NCBI RefSeq assembly: GCF_905220565.1
Contig: NC_059406.1
Coordinates: 16,777,314 to 16,841,313 of the forward strand
Length of the DNA stretch: 64,000 nucleotides
Direction of reading: 5' to 3'
Origin: Melitaea cinxia
Taxonomy: Eukaryota > Arthropoda > Insecta > Lepidoptera > Nymphalidae
The notes below the pieces were generated by a model. That model saw only the letters and a list, made by a program, of their open reading frames with translations. It made no database searches and was not told where the DNA came from. Both the position numbers and the translations under genes were made by a program. Every line of letters begins with the position of its first letter. Within the stretch, counting starts at the first letter, position 1. This document shows positions 52,630 to 62,723 of this stretch, in pieces.

Positions 52630-54254
52630 AAGACTTAAGTCTTACCTTTGGTCTTTCTAAATGTATAAGATATGCGTTGGATCTAAGTTCACCACGTCGT
52701 ATTACTCTGAGTCTCATATATAATCATCTCAGAAAATTTCTTTACGAACATGACATTAATTTTAAAACCAAATTTCGGACTTCAATAAATTATTGGTTTT
52801 CAAATTTGAACGTCAAACTGTCTAAATTGATAGCTTCACTTTTAAAAATTATAATCACTTTTAAAATTTTATATTATATATTATATTATTATTATTTTAT
52901 AATTCGAAAATGCTTTTATTATTATTTTATTAAAGTTATTTTAATTAAGATTTCGATTCACCATAACTTACAAAATAACACAATTACTATGTTTGCATTT
53001 GAACATATAACTTAACTAAACTATAAAATACTTCAAAGTGTATAGTATAACGATTTAATAATCTCAAACGAGCTGCCAGAGAACTTCAAAGATCAACGAC
53101 CTCAAACTTAAACTAATTTAGACCCCCGACCTTGTCCTGTCGTGACAGATAAGGCAACTCCAGCTACTATTGTCACTATTTATTGTGGCTTGCACCTATC
53201 GCGCCGATTTATCAGACGAGCGCCAACTGAAGCCCGCATAAGCCTATGCAAAGCCTCGTCGCTTGGAAGGCTTTTAAGGGATCAAAGCGAACTTAGATGC
53301 CGGTGTCTTTTGTTGGTTTGAACAAAAACTTATTTAATACTGTGCTACTTGTTCCAGAATATTGATTTTGAAATTTAAGGTAAAAAATTGTTTTCAAGAA
53401 ACTTAGATTCTAAATACGATTGTTTATTGCTAACAAATGTGGCTACAATAACTGTTATTTTGTTACTTGATTTTTTTAACGTTTTTAATCTGTTATGTAT
53501 TTATTTTGATCGATATTCATATCGATATTTTTTTAATTACTATTTCTATTTTTTTTATTATTTTTCATATAAACTATGTTCCAGCAATAACCAAAAAAAA
53601 AACCTCATACATAACTATACGAAAATTTGTTTGTAGTGCGCATACATACATACATAACAGCGACTCGTTTTTGTTTAGATACATAGTGTCGCTCAGCAGA
53701 TTAATAATATATTCTGAGCAATAAATCTAATAAAATTTTATTTAATATTCCAACATTATATTAGATAGAAAAATTCTTTCAAAACTATTCCATAAAACGA
53801 GAATTCGAATAATAATTTCGTCATTCATATAATACCATATTCGAGATCAGAGTTGAGAGGCTTAAAATAGAATAGAATTTATATAATCCGAGAATGTATC
53901 CAGATGCGAGATTCGAGCGATAAGAATGATAAAAATATTATTGTGGGCGAGATCAATGTACCGCGGTTCCGTGGGGATTCGCACATTATATCTCGAAATT
54001 CCTTTCTCACAGTCCTCTGAGGATTCACGTCTAAATATATTAGATTAACTTAAATTGTACGAAAGTATACGTTGAGAAAATGGTTCTATGAATATAAATT
54101 AAATATTTGTTATCTTATTATCTCTTACTAATAATTATACAGACCCACAAAAAATTGCTCTGTACCTTCCAGACCAAACCCGCCTAAGGTTATTTGTTAT
54201 TCAATTATGTATTTCAATACGCTGATTTGAATTTGAGGTCGGTTTGGTCCGTAC
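52630..54254. other. Unassigned sequence, 1.6 kb, with one GC-rich patch
   Basis: Mostly AT-rich. The 112- and 82-85-codon frames at 52677-53015 and 53388-53724 are Tyr/Phe/Ile-rich products of AT-rich DNA. 53090-53300 is GC-richer (CTTGTCCTGTCGTGACAGAT, CTATCGCGCCGATTTATCAG) and contains GATAAGG. Candidate single-copy or regulatory sequence. Confidence 0.4.
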
Positions 54255-54269
54255 AGCACCTAATTTTGA

Positions 54270-54368
54270 GTGAATATGGATATATAGAGATGTTTGGGGG
54301 GAAATCGGGAAGGCCTATATCCAGCAGTGGACTACGATAGGCTGAAATAATGTAGATGATGATAGGTA
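54270..54368 (+). mobile_element. RTE 3' end fragment
   Basis: AGAGATGTTTGGGGGGAAAT, GCCTATATCCAGCAGTGGAC, TACGATAGGCTGAAATAATG then TAGATGATGATAGG. The coding equivalent (W-G-E-I-G-K-A-Y) is barely readable. Confidence 0.65.
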
Positions 54369-54869
54369 GATACATATGGTAGGTAACAGTCGTCTGAGGT
54401 AAGTGGTAACACTGTTGGAACAAGAGTTCTTCCGTTAAATACACTAAAGGGGAAGTGTCGCTACATTCTCCACTACTGTTTAGCCGCAGATTGAAATATA
54501 ATATTTATTTATTATTTATTTATTCTTATAAAGGTACTTACGACTTATTCACTATTAACAATACAGGGTTCAAATATTCGAAAAAAATAAATTTATGGTG
54601 AACTCGTCACTTACAGAAGTACACAACACTTACAAAAAAGAACTTTGTTCTGTTGTTACATCAAAAATATGAACAAATAAAATCCAAAACCAAAGAAACA
54701 GCAAAAGCACTTAATTAGAATAACTTGAGAATATAGTCAACGAGTGAATTACAAAAGTTCGATTAAAAATAAAAACAAAATACCAAAGATAAAAAAATTA
54801 AAATTAAAAACAATAAAATGAGACATACGTAGAGTTAATAATTACAATTGCTCTCCAGAACCAGTCAAT
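54369..54869. other. Unassigned AT-rich sequence
   Basis: Nothing recognised. Confidence 0.4.
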
Positions 54870-55028
54870 CAATAATATCCCGATCATGAGTAACGATCTA
54901 TCACTATCAGATTTTATATACTCTTTTAGACCCTTCGACATACACCCAGACCACAAATAAATTAATCATTGTATAAGTAAAAATTGCCCTAACTTGAATC
55001 GACCTCGCGACCGCCAGCACTGAAGCTT
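54870..55028 (-). mobile_element. SINE-A, heavily decayed
   Basis: CAATAATATCCCGATCATGA, GTAACGATCTATCACTATCA, ACACCCAGACCACAAATAAA, GAATCGACCTCGCGACCGCC keep the SINE-A order with large gaps. Confidence 0.5.
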
Positions 55029-55364
55029 ACTTACTAACTTATCAGAACGTCTGAAAAGAAAACAAATCATTCATGAATTCATGATGATCGGTTTAGTAGT
55101 TTTCGCAGGAAAGCGTAACAAACAAACTTATATTTACATTTATAATATAAATAATAAAATAATAAAAATCATTTATTTAGAAAAAACATTTACATAACAT
55201 GATACCGTTGTTGGGACATCCTTTTAAGTGTTTTACCTGTACCAGGATGTCCAGGATGCTCTCCATATTCATACTTATAAAATAAAAACTTAACATTATT
55301 ATGATTCAATCACAAAAGACAAAAAAAGAGTTATTAAGTAAGTAAGTAAGTAAGTATTTATGCA
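55029..55364. other. Unassigned sequence
   Basis: A faint REP-M-like stretch (GATCGGTTTAGTAGTTTTCG at 55090) and a short AAGT tetranucleotide run at 55335-55355. Confidence 0.35.
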
Positions 55365-55399
55365 TGTTTCTCTCTCTCTTTCTCTGTGTGTGTGTGGGT

Positions 55400-55442
<43 letters not shown>
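55365..55442. repeat. TC then TG dinucleotide microsatellite
   Basis: TCTCTCTCTTTCTCTGTGTG followed by about 50 bp of TG with a few GGTG/GAGTG interruptions. Confidence 0.88.
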
Positions 55443-55444
<2 letters not shown>

Positions 55445-55992
55445 TTGTATTTGGTATATTTCTAGGTAATAACTTCAAGTAAAGCCTCAGTCTTTACATA
55501 ATTTTGTTTTGTAAACCATTCAGTTAGTGATTTTTTTTTAAGTTTGTAAGAATATAGTAGGGAAACAACTTTAACAAATGTGTAATGTACGTTTAACAAA
55601 TAAGTCAGTCATAACGTAGCAGATTAATATTTTTCGTAATCCTGTACACTCAATAAAATAATCGAATAATCATTTTATTTGAAGTACGATAAATCCCAAT
55701 ACTGTTATACGAACGCAAATATTTATATTCCGTTATGGAATAATTCAAATTTAAATCTTGGCCGTTAATAGCCGTTGCGTTCAATCCAATCAAAATTACG
55801 ATATTCACGCAATCAGACCAACTATTTACGGATCATTGGCTGAACAATTGACAACACAAATTAGCGAACATTTACGATTTTGTGCTACCACCTAATATGC
55901 ATTCGGCTTCCGCGGGATTTGTGTAAGCCGAAACAAAAAAAATTCAAATTAGCATATATAATGAGAGAACTGGTAATTTATTTAGTATTTCA
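55443..55992. other. Unassigned AT-rich sequence
   Basis: Nothing recognised. Confidence 0.4.
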
Positions 55993-56192
55993 TCGTGTAC
56001 TAGCGACTCGCCCCGGCTTCGCACGTGTGCAAAAGCTATCAGTTTTCCTCTAGTATATTTTGCACACACTACATATAAACCTTCTTGAAACTCTCTATTT
56101 ACTGAAGAAAACCGCATCGAAATCCGTTGCGTAGTTTTAAAGATCTGAGCATACAGACAGCGGGAAGCGACTTTGTTTTATACTATGAAGTA
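55993..56192 (-). mobile_element. TACTAGCGACTCGCCCC-type non-coding repeat
   Basis: TACTAGCGACTCGCCCCGGC, TTCGCACGTGTGCAAAAGC, AACCTTCTTGAAACTCTCTA, CATCGAAATCCGTTGCGTAG, CATACAGACAGCGGGAAGCG, TTTATACTATGAAGT. The start and the GTTGCGTAG/ACAGACAG wording are of a type I associate with Lepidoptera. Single copy in the window. Confidence 0.5.
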
Positions 56193-56299
56193 ATTTAGAA
56201 AATTATCAAAGTAAATAACATTATTCTAATTTAATAAATGCAAAGGTGATCATATATCTAACAGCGACTTCTTACAGATAACCAACAAAAAACAACTCG

Positions 56300-56633
56300 C
56301 ACTTCAGCCTGTCACAGTCCACTGCTGAACATAGGCCTCCCTAAGATTGCGCCAGACATGATGGCGCGAACTCATATGTTTTGCACATAGTCACCTGGGC
56401 AGCTGGGCAGGAGGGTTGGTGACCGCAGGGCCGGCTTTGTCGACTCGAAGACGTTGCTGCCCTTCTTCGGCCTGTGTATTTCAAAGCCAGCAGTTGGATG
56501 TTAATCCCGCCATCGGTCGGCTTTTTAAGTTCCAAGGTGGTAGTGGAACTTTGTTATCTCTTAATCACCTCTTGCGACACCTACAGGAAGAGAGGGGGTG
56601 GCCATATTCTTTATTGCCGTAACCACACAGCTT
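56300..56633 (-). mobile_element. RTE-d element, near full length
   Basis: Minus-strand GTGTGGTTACGGCAATAAAG to GTTCAGCAGTGGACTGTGAC. All internal blocks present in order. The 64- and 68-codon frames are shadows. Confidence 0.78.
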
Positions 56634-56835
56634 AAATTAAAAATATTAAAATTTGATGATGCTGAATGATTTTAACTACTATTACATGACTTACCCTGTA
56701 AATATTCTAAGGCTCGTTTTCCTACAGGACTTGGATTGCAGTTCAAAGACACAGTAAGGATTAATCTAGGTTTATAGAGCATTAATCTAGACTAATAACT
56801 AATTTTTGTACAAATGCAGTACATGAAGGTCATTT
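56634..56835. other. Unassigned sequence
   Basis: Nothing recognised. Confidence 0.35.
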
Positions 56836-57115
56836 TTAACCTTCAAGTATGGACGTGGATTCTCACAGGCTACTCGATGTTTTCATTCTCTTAGTTTCAC
56901 CTAATTGGCCTAACTCCCCGCGGTTGAGCGGCTCAGTAGCTTTTGTTTTAGTTGTAAAACTACCAACGAGAGAGGAATTTGCGTCTTCCAATGAATATCA
57001 CCTAAGTAATGACCATCAAAATATTGACCGGAGCCTGTCAGGCTACACGTCCATTTTTGCCCTATGATATATTTTATAAGAGCGATTACGTTTTTATCAG
57101 ATTTTGAAGTACAAA

Positions 57116-57431
57116 ATGTCAAAAAACAATAAAGCCAATAGTTTTAAATCAAAACGACCATCTAAGAGCTAAACTACCATTCTATTCAGGGCCCTGTGAG
57201 AAAAACTTTTGGTGCAAAAAATCCACCTTTGTGGTGAAGTGAGTGAGTTGTTATTATCTTCGGATCAGTCTGGCAATGAAGAGAGTACTGAAGATTTTTT
57301 TTATGTTGGAGTCCAAACTGATACAAAATCATGAAAGCGACAGTGATGATGACCAGGACCAGGACCAAGACATAGGCGAAGAATCTTGTAGTGATAGAGA
57401 TAGCCTATGGTGTTGCTATATCATGTCCTAG
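57116..57431 (+). pseudogene. piggyBac transposase N-terminal remnant
   Basis: A Met at 57116 begins MSKNNKANSFKSKRPSK and then stops. Further frames give VSELLLSSDQSGNEESTEDF, followed after a frameshift near 57330 by the acidic run ESDSDDDQDQDQDIGEES. An acidic, low-complexity N-terminus is usual in piggyBac transposases. The region has at least one nonsense change and one frameshift, and no catalytic aspartate domain follows. Confidence 0.65.
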
Positions 57432-57469
57432 ACTTGAGTACCATGAATGCGTACATTTTATATAAGATG

Positions 57470-57755
57470 CACCAAAGAAAAGCTGCGGAGAGAGATTTAA
57501 AAAATTAGCACTTGTGCTTGTGGTGCCTTATGTGCAAAGACGTTTTATAAATACATTACTGCCAGGAGAGCTGAGGTTGACCATGACACTAGTTTTAGGT
57601 AAGTATATGGTCACAGAAGATGTCCAGGATCAAGAAACCAGTCAAGGAACCAGAAGAGCGTGTAAAATCTGTTCCGCGATAAAACACAGGATGATTACTC
57701 ATGTTTGTATCTGTGTGTCTCCAATGTTCTAGACCTCTGTATACTGACTGCCAAT
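57470..57755 (+). pseudogene. piggyBac transposase C-terminal remnant with Cys-rich domain
   Basis: Reads RERFKKLALVLVVPYVQRRF-like sequence, then a spacer and CKICSAIKHRM, THVC, and after a frameshift CSRPLYTDC. The CxxC...H...C...C...C pattern is that of the Cys-rich zinc-binding domain ending piggyBac transposases, which binds the element's ends. Only about 40-50 bp separate it from the N-terminal remnant, so the central DDD catalytic core is deleted. Confidence 0.72.
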
Positions 57756-58160
57756 AAATTTACCTTATTTGACTGTTGTCAAAATTTTTTATATTTGTTA
57801 TATGAAGTAGTTCTTTTGTATTTTTGGTTTGTTATACATTATATTTTGAGAAAAAAGACTTATTTTGTTATAGGAATAAGTTTGGCTGCTTTTATTACCT
57901 AAAAATGTAACTTAAGTAGATTTCGACTGAAAAGAGCCATAATTTTGGATTTTTAATATTTCTATAATTTTTTAAATTAAATTTGATTATATAAGCACGT
58001 TATTTAATTGCTAAACTACATAACTTTAATATGTAATTAGTTTTAAAGCGATCTTGTATCAAATACCCCAAAAAAAAAAATGTGTGTGCATATAGGAGCC
58101 TGTGAGACTATACGTCCACAGTAGTGTTAAGAAAAAATGACGTCCATACTTAAAGGTTAA

Positions 58161-58599
58161 TACTAATAAATACTAGAACTGGTGTCAAAATAATACATAA
58201 TTTAAAAAATAATAATTCAGGTTTATATATTTCTGGTTTTCAATCCACGGAATATATCTAAAATCGCTAACTCGAATTTAGAATTTCTATTTAAAATGAA
58301 ACTTCGACAAGCAAAATTTCTCAAAGAAATGTATGTTTCGGAAGAAACTTTGAGACATATCCGCAAATACTCAATGAAGTAGTGTGACGAAATAAGGCCC
58401 CGGATATTCTTGTGTTTCATAGGTGAACGACCGTATCTCTGCAGTGGGACAGTTACAGTCTGTTACGACTGTCTTATAAAAAACATTTCAATAAAAAGTC
58501 TATAAAATGACTACAGATTTTGAGAAAAAAAAATGATCCTTAAACCTAAACTCATAGAAGCTTAATAAACCTCTGTACGCTTGTATTACAATTATAGTC
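58161..58599. other. Unassigned sequence
   Basis: Nothing recognised. Confidence 0.4.
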
Positions 58600-58735
58600 G
58601 TAATAATAATAAATAATCTTTATTGTTACACCATAAAAAAAAGTGATATATACCAAAGAAGATGTACAAAGGCGGTCTTATCGCTAAGAGTGTATTAGTT
58701 CGTTTTAACCATGAAAAGCAGGACTGACTTGTACA
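58600..58735 (-). mobile_element. 3' end of a LINE related to 32049-34568
   Basis: Plus-strand AAATAATCTTTATTGTTACA, GATGTACAAAGGCGGTCTTA, TCGCTAAGAG and CCATGAAAAGCAGGACTG match 31620-31750 (CTCTTTATTGTACAC, ATGTACAAAAGGCGGTCTTA, TCGCTAAAAG, CATGAAAAGGACATGAC). Its tail is (TTA)n instead of (TTGTA)n. Severely 5'-truncated. Confidence 0.75.
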
Positions 58736-58814
58736 TCATACTAGCCGAGAGCAAACTGTGTACCAACGTGTTTTATTTTCATGAATATATAGATCTTTTT
58801 CTTCTACCCCCGCA

Positions 58815-58938
58815 ATTAACTTGCTGATTCTTCTCTACGGAATTTAAATTCCAAATTGTTGGTAACTTCACTATTAACGAGTAAAATTTAATTTGTAAAA
58901 TGATTGAATAAAATGTAGTTTTTGATTTTGATTCTGAG
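58815..58938 (+). mobile_element. LINE-G 3' end
   Basis: TTGCTGATTCTTCTCTACGG, GTTGGTAACTTCACTATTAA, TTAATTTGTAAAATGATTGA, ATAAAATG then TTTTTGATTTTGATTCTG. An internal 20-bp gap compared with 13283. Confidence 0.62.
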
Positions 58939-59733
58939 TTATCAATCTGTTAATAATGCGAAAGCAACATACCCAATTGAACATGATATTCCATTCGACG
59001 CCGCACCGAATTATCCTTACCACCGCAAGATGACAGCATCCGCCACAATGCTCTTCGCGTCTGTACCGAACTTGTTATGTAAACGCAATTTGTGTTTACA
59101 TCCTGCGAGATCATCTGGACAGACTGGGACGGAATTCTGGAGTTTCAAAGGTAGAATCAAAGGCAATCCCTTTTGACGGCATTTTCTCCAATTAGGGACA
59201 AGAGTTTAGAGGTAAAGTTAGATTATATTTTGAAATGGTATTAGCTCTTGTTACATGCGTGATTTTATTTTAAATTCTAAATGATTTAATCAATAAATAA
59301 ACAAAAAATAATCAGACTTAAAACTGCAATTTACTTATATAAAGTAAATTTTAATACTTTTCCTTAAGGAACGACATTTCTTTGTATATGTGATACAATA
59401 GTTTTAGTAAATGTAAGTCAAATGTAAATTACATTTTTATTTGTATTTAAAATAAACATAATATTTACCAATTAATATTTACTTTTTATGACATTTTTGT
59501 AGATAAAAGACCTTTCTATTTTTATGGTGACGACGCGTTGCCGCAATGGCGTTGGCATTCAGTAATTTTGAGCTTTGAACTGGAAGACTGGAAATAAAAG
59601 TTATTTTTGTTAGCTTGGCCTTAATAAATAATATTACATTATTTTTGTAGTGGTCTGGGTGATTGTACTTGTATTGTGTGTGTAAATCTCTGGAGAATAA
59701 ACCACTGGAGAGAGACAAAGGACATACATCAAC
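58939..59733. other. Unassigned sequence
   Basis: 58975-59165 is GC-richer and lies in an 84-codon plus-strand frame (58922-59176) that starts in the LINE-G tail. No protein feature supports a gene. TGTAAAC and GTTTACA face each other at 59079-59101, an inverted pair of forkhead-like strings. The rest is AT-rich. Confidence 0.4.
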
Positions 59734-59734
59734 A

Positions 59735-60058
59735 TCATCATTTCAGCCTATTGCAGTCCACTGCTGGACAGAGGCCTCCACAAGTTCACGTCAAAAATGG
59801 TGTGAGCTCGTGTGTTTTGCCCATAGTCACCACGCTGGGCAGGCGGGTTGGTGACCGCAGAGCTGGCTTTGTCGCACCAAAGACGCTGCTGCCTGTCTTC
59901 AAGCCAGCTTCTGTTTCAAAGTCAGCAGTTGGATGGTTATCCCGTCATCGGTCGGCTTTGTAAGTTCCAACGTGGTAGTGGAACTGTGTTATCCCTTAGT
60001 CGCCTCTTACGACACCCACGGGAAGAGAGGGGGCGGCTATATTCTTTACTATGTCTAC
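59735..60058 (-). mobile_element. RTE-d element, full length
   Basis: Minus-strand copy with an ATG-type tail at its plus-strand left. The 5' end is diverged (GTAGACATAGTAAAGAATAT). ACATACAT at 59722-59729 and 60059-60066 is a possible 8-bp TSD, though it is low-complexity. Three overlapping plus-strand frames here are shadows. Confidence 0.78.
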
Positions 60059-60220
60059 ACATACATAACATACTACGAGAGGCCTGAAGCGTTTTTAATT
60101 TTATATAACTCCAAAACGTCCAAAACTTACACTATTTTTTCGGACGACACTTTTTTATCTGCAGTCGTGGGCCCAGATTGTTGGTAATAAGCCTGAAATC
60201 ATATCGCTTAATATAGAAAC

Positions 60221-60734
60221 AATAAAATAATTTTTAACAAAAAAAAACCGACTTCAAACAGGAAACTAAAAAGTGAAAAATAAATTTACTTAGTACAAAG
60301 TAATTCGTATTTTGATTTAGTTAATCAGAAATGATTAAATAAATATTTTATAATTTTGAAGTCGGTGCCAAGTAAAACAATAACTACTCCAGTATCTACT
60401 CGTAAGTTGTATTCAGTTTTCTTTCATAATTTGTTTCATTGACTATTACTTTGAATACTGTTATCATTCTGTTATTGTTTTGACATATCTAATAATATTT
60501 TTTGTACTTGTTTGTTGTGTGTGTGTTATTTGTATTTGTTATTGAAACAGTCATTCAGTATTCAGGTTGTTGTAGTATTTACTTGGCACCAACTTCAAAA
60601 TTATAAAATATTTATTTAATCATTTCTGATTAACTAAATCAAAATACGAATTACTTTGTACTAAGTAAATTTATTTTTCACTTTTTAGTTTCCTGTTTGA
60701 AGTCGGTTTTTTTTTTGTTAAAAATTATTTTATT
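60221..60734. mobile_element. Foldback/MITE-like element with 156-bp inverted arms
   Basis: Arms 60221-60376 and 60578-60734 are inverted copies with one substitution (GTCGGTG/GTTGGTG) and one extra A in a poly-A run. Each arm contains AACCGACTTCAAACAGGAAA and closes TTTTGAAGTCGGTGCCAAGT. The 201-bp spacer is TG/TT-rich and has no ORF. The arms' outer part repeats the HINE 5' wording (compare 27284). No TSD seen. Confidence 0.85.
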
Positions 60735-60783
60735 TTACAATTTTTAGTGATGGATAGACCTAACAAGGATGCTTTTTCTCTTG

Positions 60784-60939
60784 TGTTGGGGGACCGGAAA
60801 CATACATAATACACAAGCACAAACACCCAGACAATGACAAACATCTATATGGCCAATACAAATATCTGTCGTGCGCGGAGATTGAACCCACTAACGCCAG
60901 CGCAACAGCCGGTGCTGTGACCGCTGCGCTAACGCGTCG
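60784..60939 (-). mobile_element. SINE-A head half
   Basis: Minus strand: ACGCGTTAGCGCAGCGGTCA (box A), GGGTTCAATCTCCGCGCACG (box B), TTGGCCATATAGATGTTTGT, then CCCAACACAAGAG. Body and tail are missing. Confidence 0.7.
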
Positions 60940-61050
60940 ACATACTATGAGTAAAGTTCGCTATCAGGTGTACGTAATAACAACCAGGACTGACAGCCTA
61001 GCGTGTTCTCTGAGGCTAGGTTGGGAGAATCACAAGGATTAACAACTAGA
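60940..61050 (-). mobile_element. SINE-A mid-segment
   Basis: CATACTATGAGTAAAGTTCG, CAGGTGTACGTAATAACAAC, GCGTGTTCTCTGAGGCTAGG and AGAATCACAAGGATTAAC on plus. It directly abuts the head of a different SINE-A copy, so this is a join and not one element. Confidence 0.62.
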
Positions 61051-61054
61051 CTGA

Positions 61055-61170
61055 AAATAAATATTTGTATAAACATAAATATCCACTCCGAGCGGGAATA
61101 GAACCCGCGACCGTCGGTGTTTAGGCGCCGCCGACACAGCACATGCACCATTATATCAAAGCGGTCGTCA
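61055..61170 (-). mobile_element. SINE-B head
   Basis: Minus strand CGACCGCTTTGATATAATGG, GCGGCGCCTAAACACCGACG, GTCGCGGGTTCTATTCCCGC (box B), TCGGAGTGGATATTTATGT. Better preserved than 1021-1202. Confidence 0.65.
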
Positions 61171-61172
61171 AA

Positions 61173-61730
61173 CAGCAAAAGGTAACTGCTGTAAATTGTT
61201 GAGAAATTCCCTCGAGTGTTTATGGGCTCCATCATCAAACTTGGTCCTGCGACACAGATAATCACACAGCAGGTAATTGCTATAAATCGTTGAAAAGTTC
61301 CCTCGACTATCTTTCGTCTCCATCATCAGACTGTAATGGCACTTGTAACTCATATAGGTGCAAAGCTCTCATCAATAGAAACGAATTAAGTTCAAACAGC
61401 AGGTAATTGCTATAAGTCGTTGAAGAGTTCCCTCGACTATCTTTCGTCTCCATCATCAGACTGAAATGGCACTTATAACTCATACATATGCAAAGTTCTC
61501 ATCAATAGAAACGAATTAAGTTCAAACAGCAGGTAATTGCTATAAATCGTTAAAGAGTTCCCTCGACTATCTTTTGTCTCCATCATCAGACTGTAAAGGC
61601 ACTTATAACTCATACAGGTGCAAAGTTCTCATCAATAGAAACGAATTAAGTTCAAAAACCAGGTAATTGCTATAAATTGTTGAGGAGTTCCCTCTACTAT
61701 CTTTCTTCTCCATCATCAGATCGACTCCAG
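61173..61730 (+). repeat. 130-bp minisatellite, three full and two partial units
   Basis: Units begin CAGCAGGTAATTGCTATAAA-type sequence at 61267, 61397, 61527 and 61657 (spacing exactly 130), with a shorter variant at 61173. Each has GTTCCCTCGACTATCTTTCG, TCTCCATCATCAGACTG, AACTCATA and CTCATCAATAGAAACGAATT. TTCCCTCGA...CATCATCAGA echoes the HINE core block TTTCCCTCGATTTCTCTGGG...CATCATCAGATCC. Confidence 0.88.
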
Positions 61731-61794
61731 ACCTTTATTAAATAGTAGTGCTTTATAGTACTTAATGAAAACATGATTAAATTTACTAGTCACC

Positions 61795-62020
61795 CTTACA
61801 ATTTTTGAAAGTTTCCCTCGATTTCTCTGGGATCCCATCATCACATCCTGGTTTCCTTATCATGGTACCAAACTATGGATATCTCCTTTCCAACAAAAAA
61901 AGAATTATCAAAATCGGTTCATAAACGAAGAAGTTATCCCCGAACATACATAAAAAAAAATATATATATATACGGTCGAATTGAGTAACCTCCTCCTTTT
62001 TTTTGAAGTCGGTTAAAAAA
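61795..62020 (-). mobile_element. HINE 5' half beside the minisatellite
   Basis: Plus-strand GTTTCCCTCGATTTCTCTGG, CATCATCACATCCTGGTTTC, CCTTTCCAACAAAAAAAGAA, GAAGTTATCCCCGAACATAC, an AT run, GAGTAACCTCCTCC, TTTTGAAGTCGGTTAAAA. The 3' hairpin half is replaced by the array to its left. Confidence 0.7.
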
Positions 62021-62723
62021 GCCACCTATTATTTTATAACCTTGTGAACATAAAGCAACGGCCAATCAAGAATAGAACAGTGGATTGTAATTCAACGTTA
62101 CTTCTATACAAATAAAAAGTCCTTGTCAAGCAACGGAATAATGAATATCCCAAAAATTTGTTGAATTCAGTAAAATAAGATGTTTCTTAATAATTGAATC
62201 TACGATTTTAGGTTGCCGAGAATTCCTTCACGATCCATCGAAGCATTCAAAATCTCTATTGAAACTCAGTGTAAGATAAAGATTTAAATTGTACGATTGA
62301 ATCCATTACGAAAATCGTTAGAGAGAATTCATGAGCGATCGGAATTACGTAAAGAAGGATTTAATACGAAAATAATGCCTTTGTTACTATTGCTATACCT
62401 TTCAATTAGAGTATTGATGGAATTGAAATAAATACTCGTAAGAAAATAATAACTTTGAGCGATTTTAAAAAAGTTTTTTTAGCGTGTTGCAGATTTGTTT
62501 CAATACTTATTATGACTTTTTTCAACTATTTTTATCTCCCCATTCCCTCGAGCTATTTATTATAAATGTTTGCTAAATACTAGCGCCCATGATAATAATT
62601 ACCTATCTTTAGTCTCTATAATATGTGACTATAATGCTTCAAAACCCCTCCATCATACGAACTACGACCATAAGTGTAATGAACAATTGAAATGTAGAAC
62701 ATATAAACTAAATATATCAATTG
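62021..62723. other. Unassigned AT-rich sequence
   Basis: Nothing recognised. Confidence 0.42.

Larger units (their letters stand above)
56840..58156 (+). mobile_element. piggyBac-type transposon, decayed and internally deleted
   Basis: TTAA at 56836-56839 and 58157-58160 flanks inverted ends CCTTCAAGTATGGACGT and ACGTCCATACTTAAAGG (one mismatch in 17). TTAA duplication and CC-starting termini are diagnostic of piggyBac. A subterminal motif AGCCTGTGAG...ACGTCC occurs inverted at 56851-56871 and direct at 57031-57053 and 58096-58118, plausible transposase-binding sites. Two transposase remnants lie inside. 1317 bp, about half an autonomous element's usual size. Confidence 0.85.

Noticed and set aside
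52677..53724. Frames of 82-112 codons
   Set aside because: Products are Tyr/Phe/Ile/Leu-rich, as expected from random AT-rich DNA.
56849..57122. 72- and 70-codon frames near the piggyBac left end
   Set aside because: They cover terminal and subterminal repeats of the element and do not read transposase.
61173..61730. CRISPR-like array
   Set aside because: The entire 130-bp unit repeats; there are no spacers.
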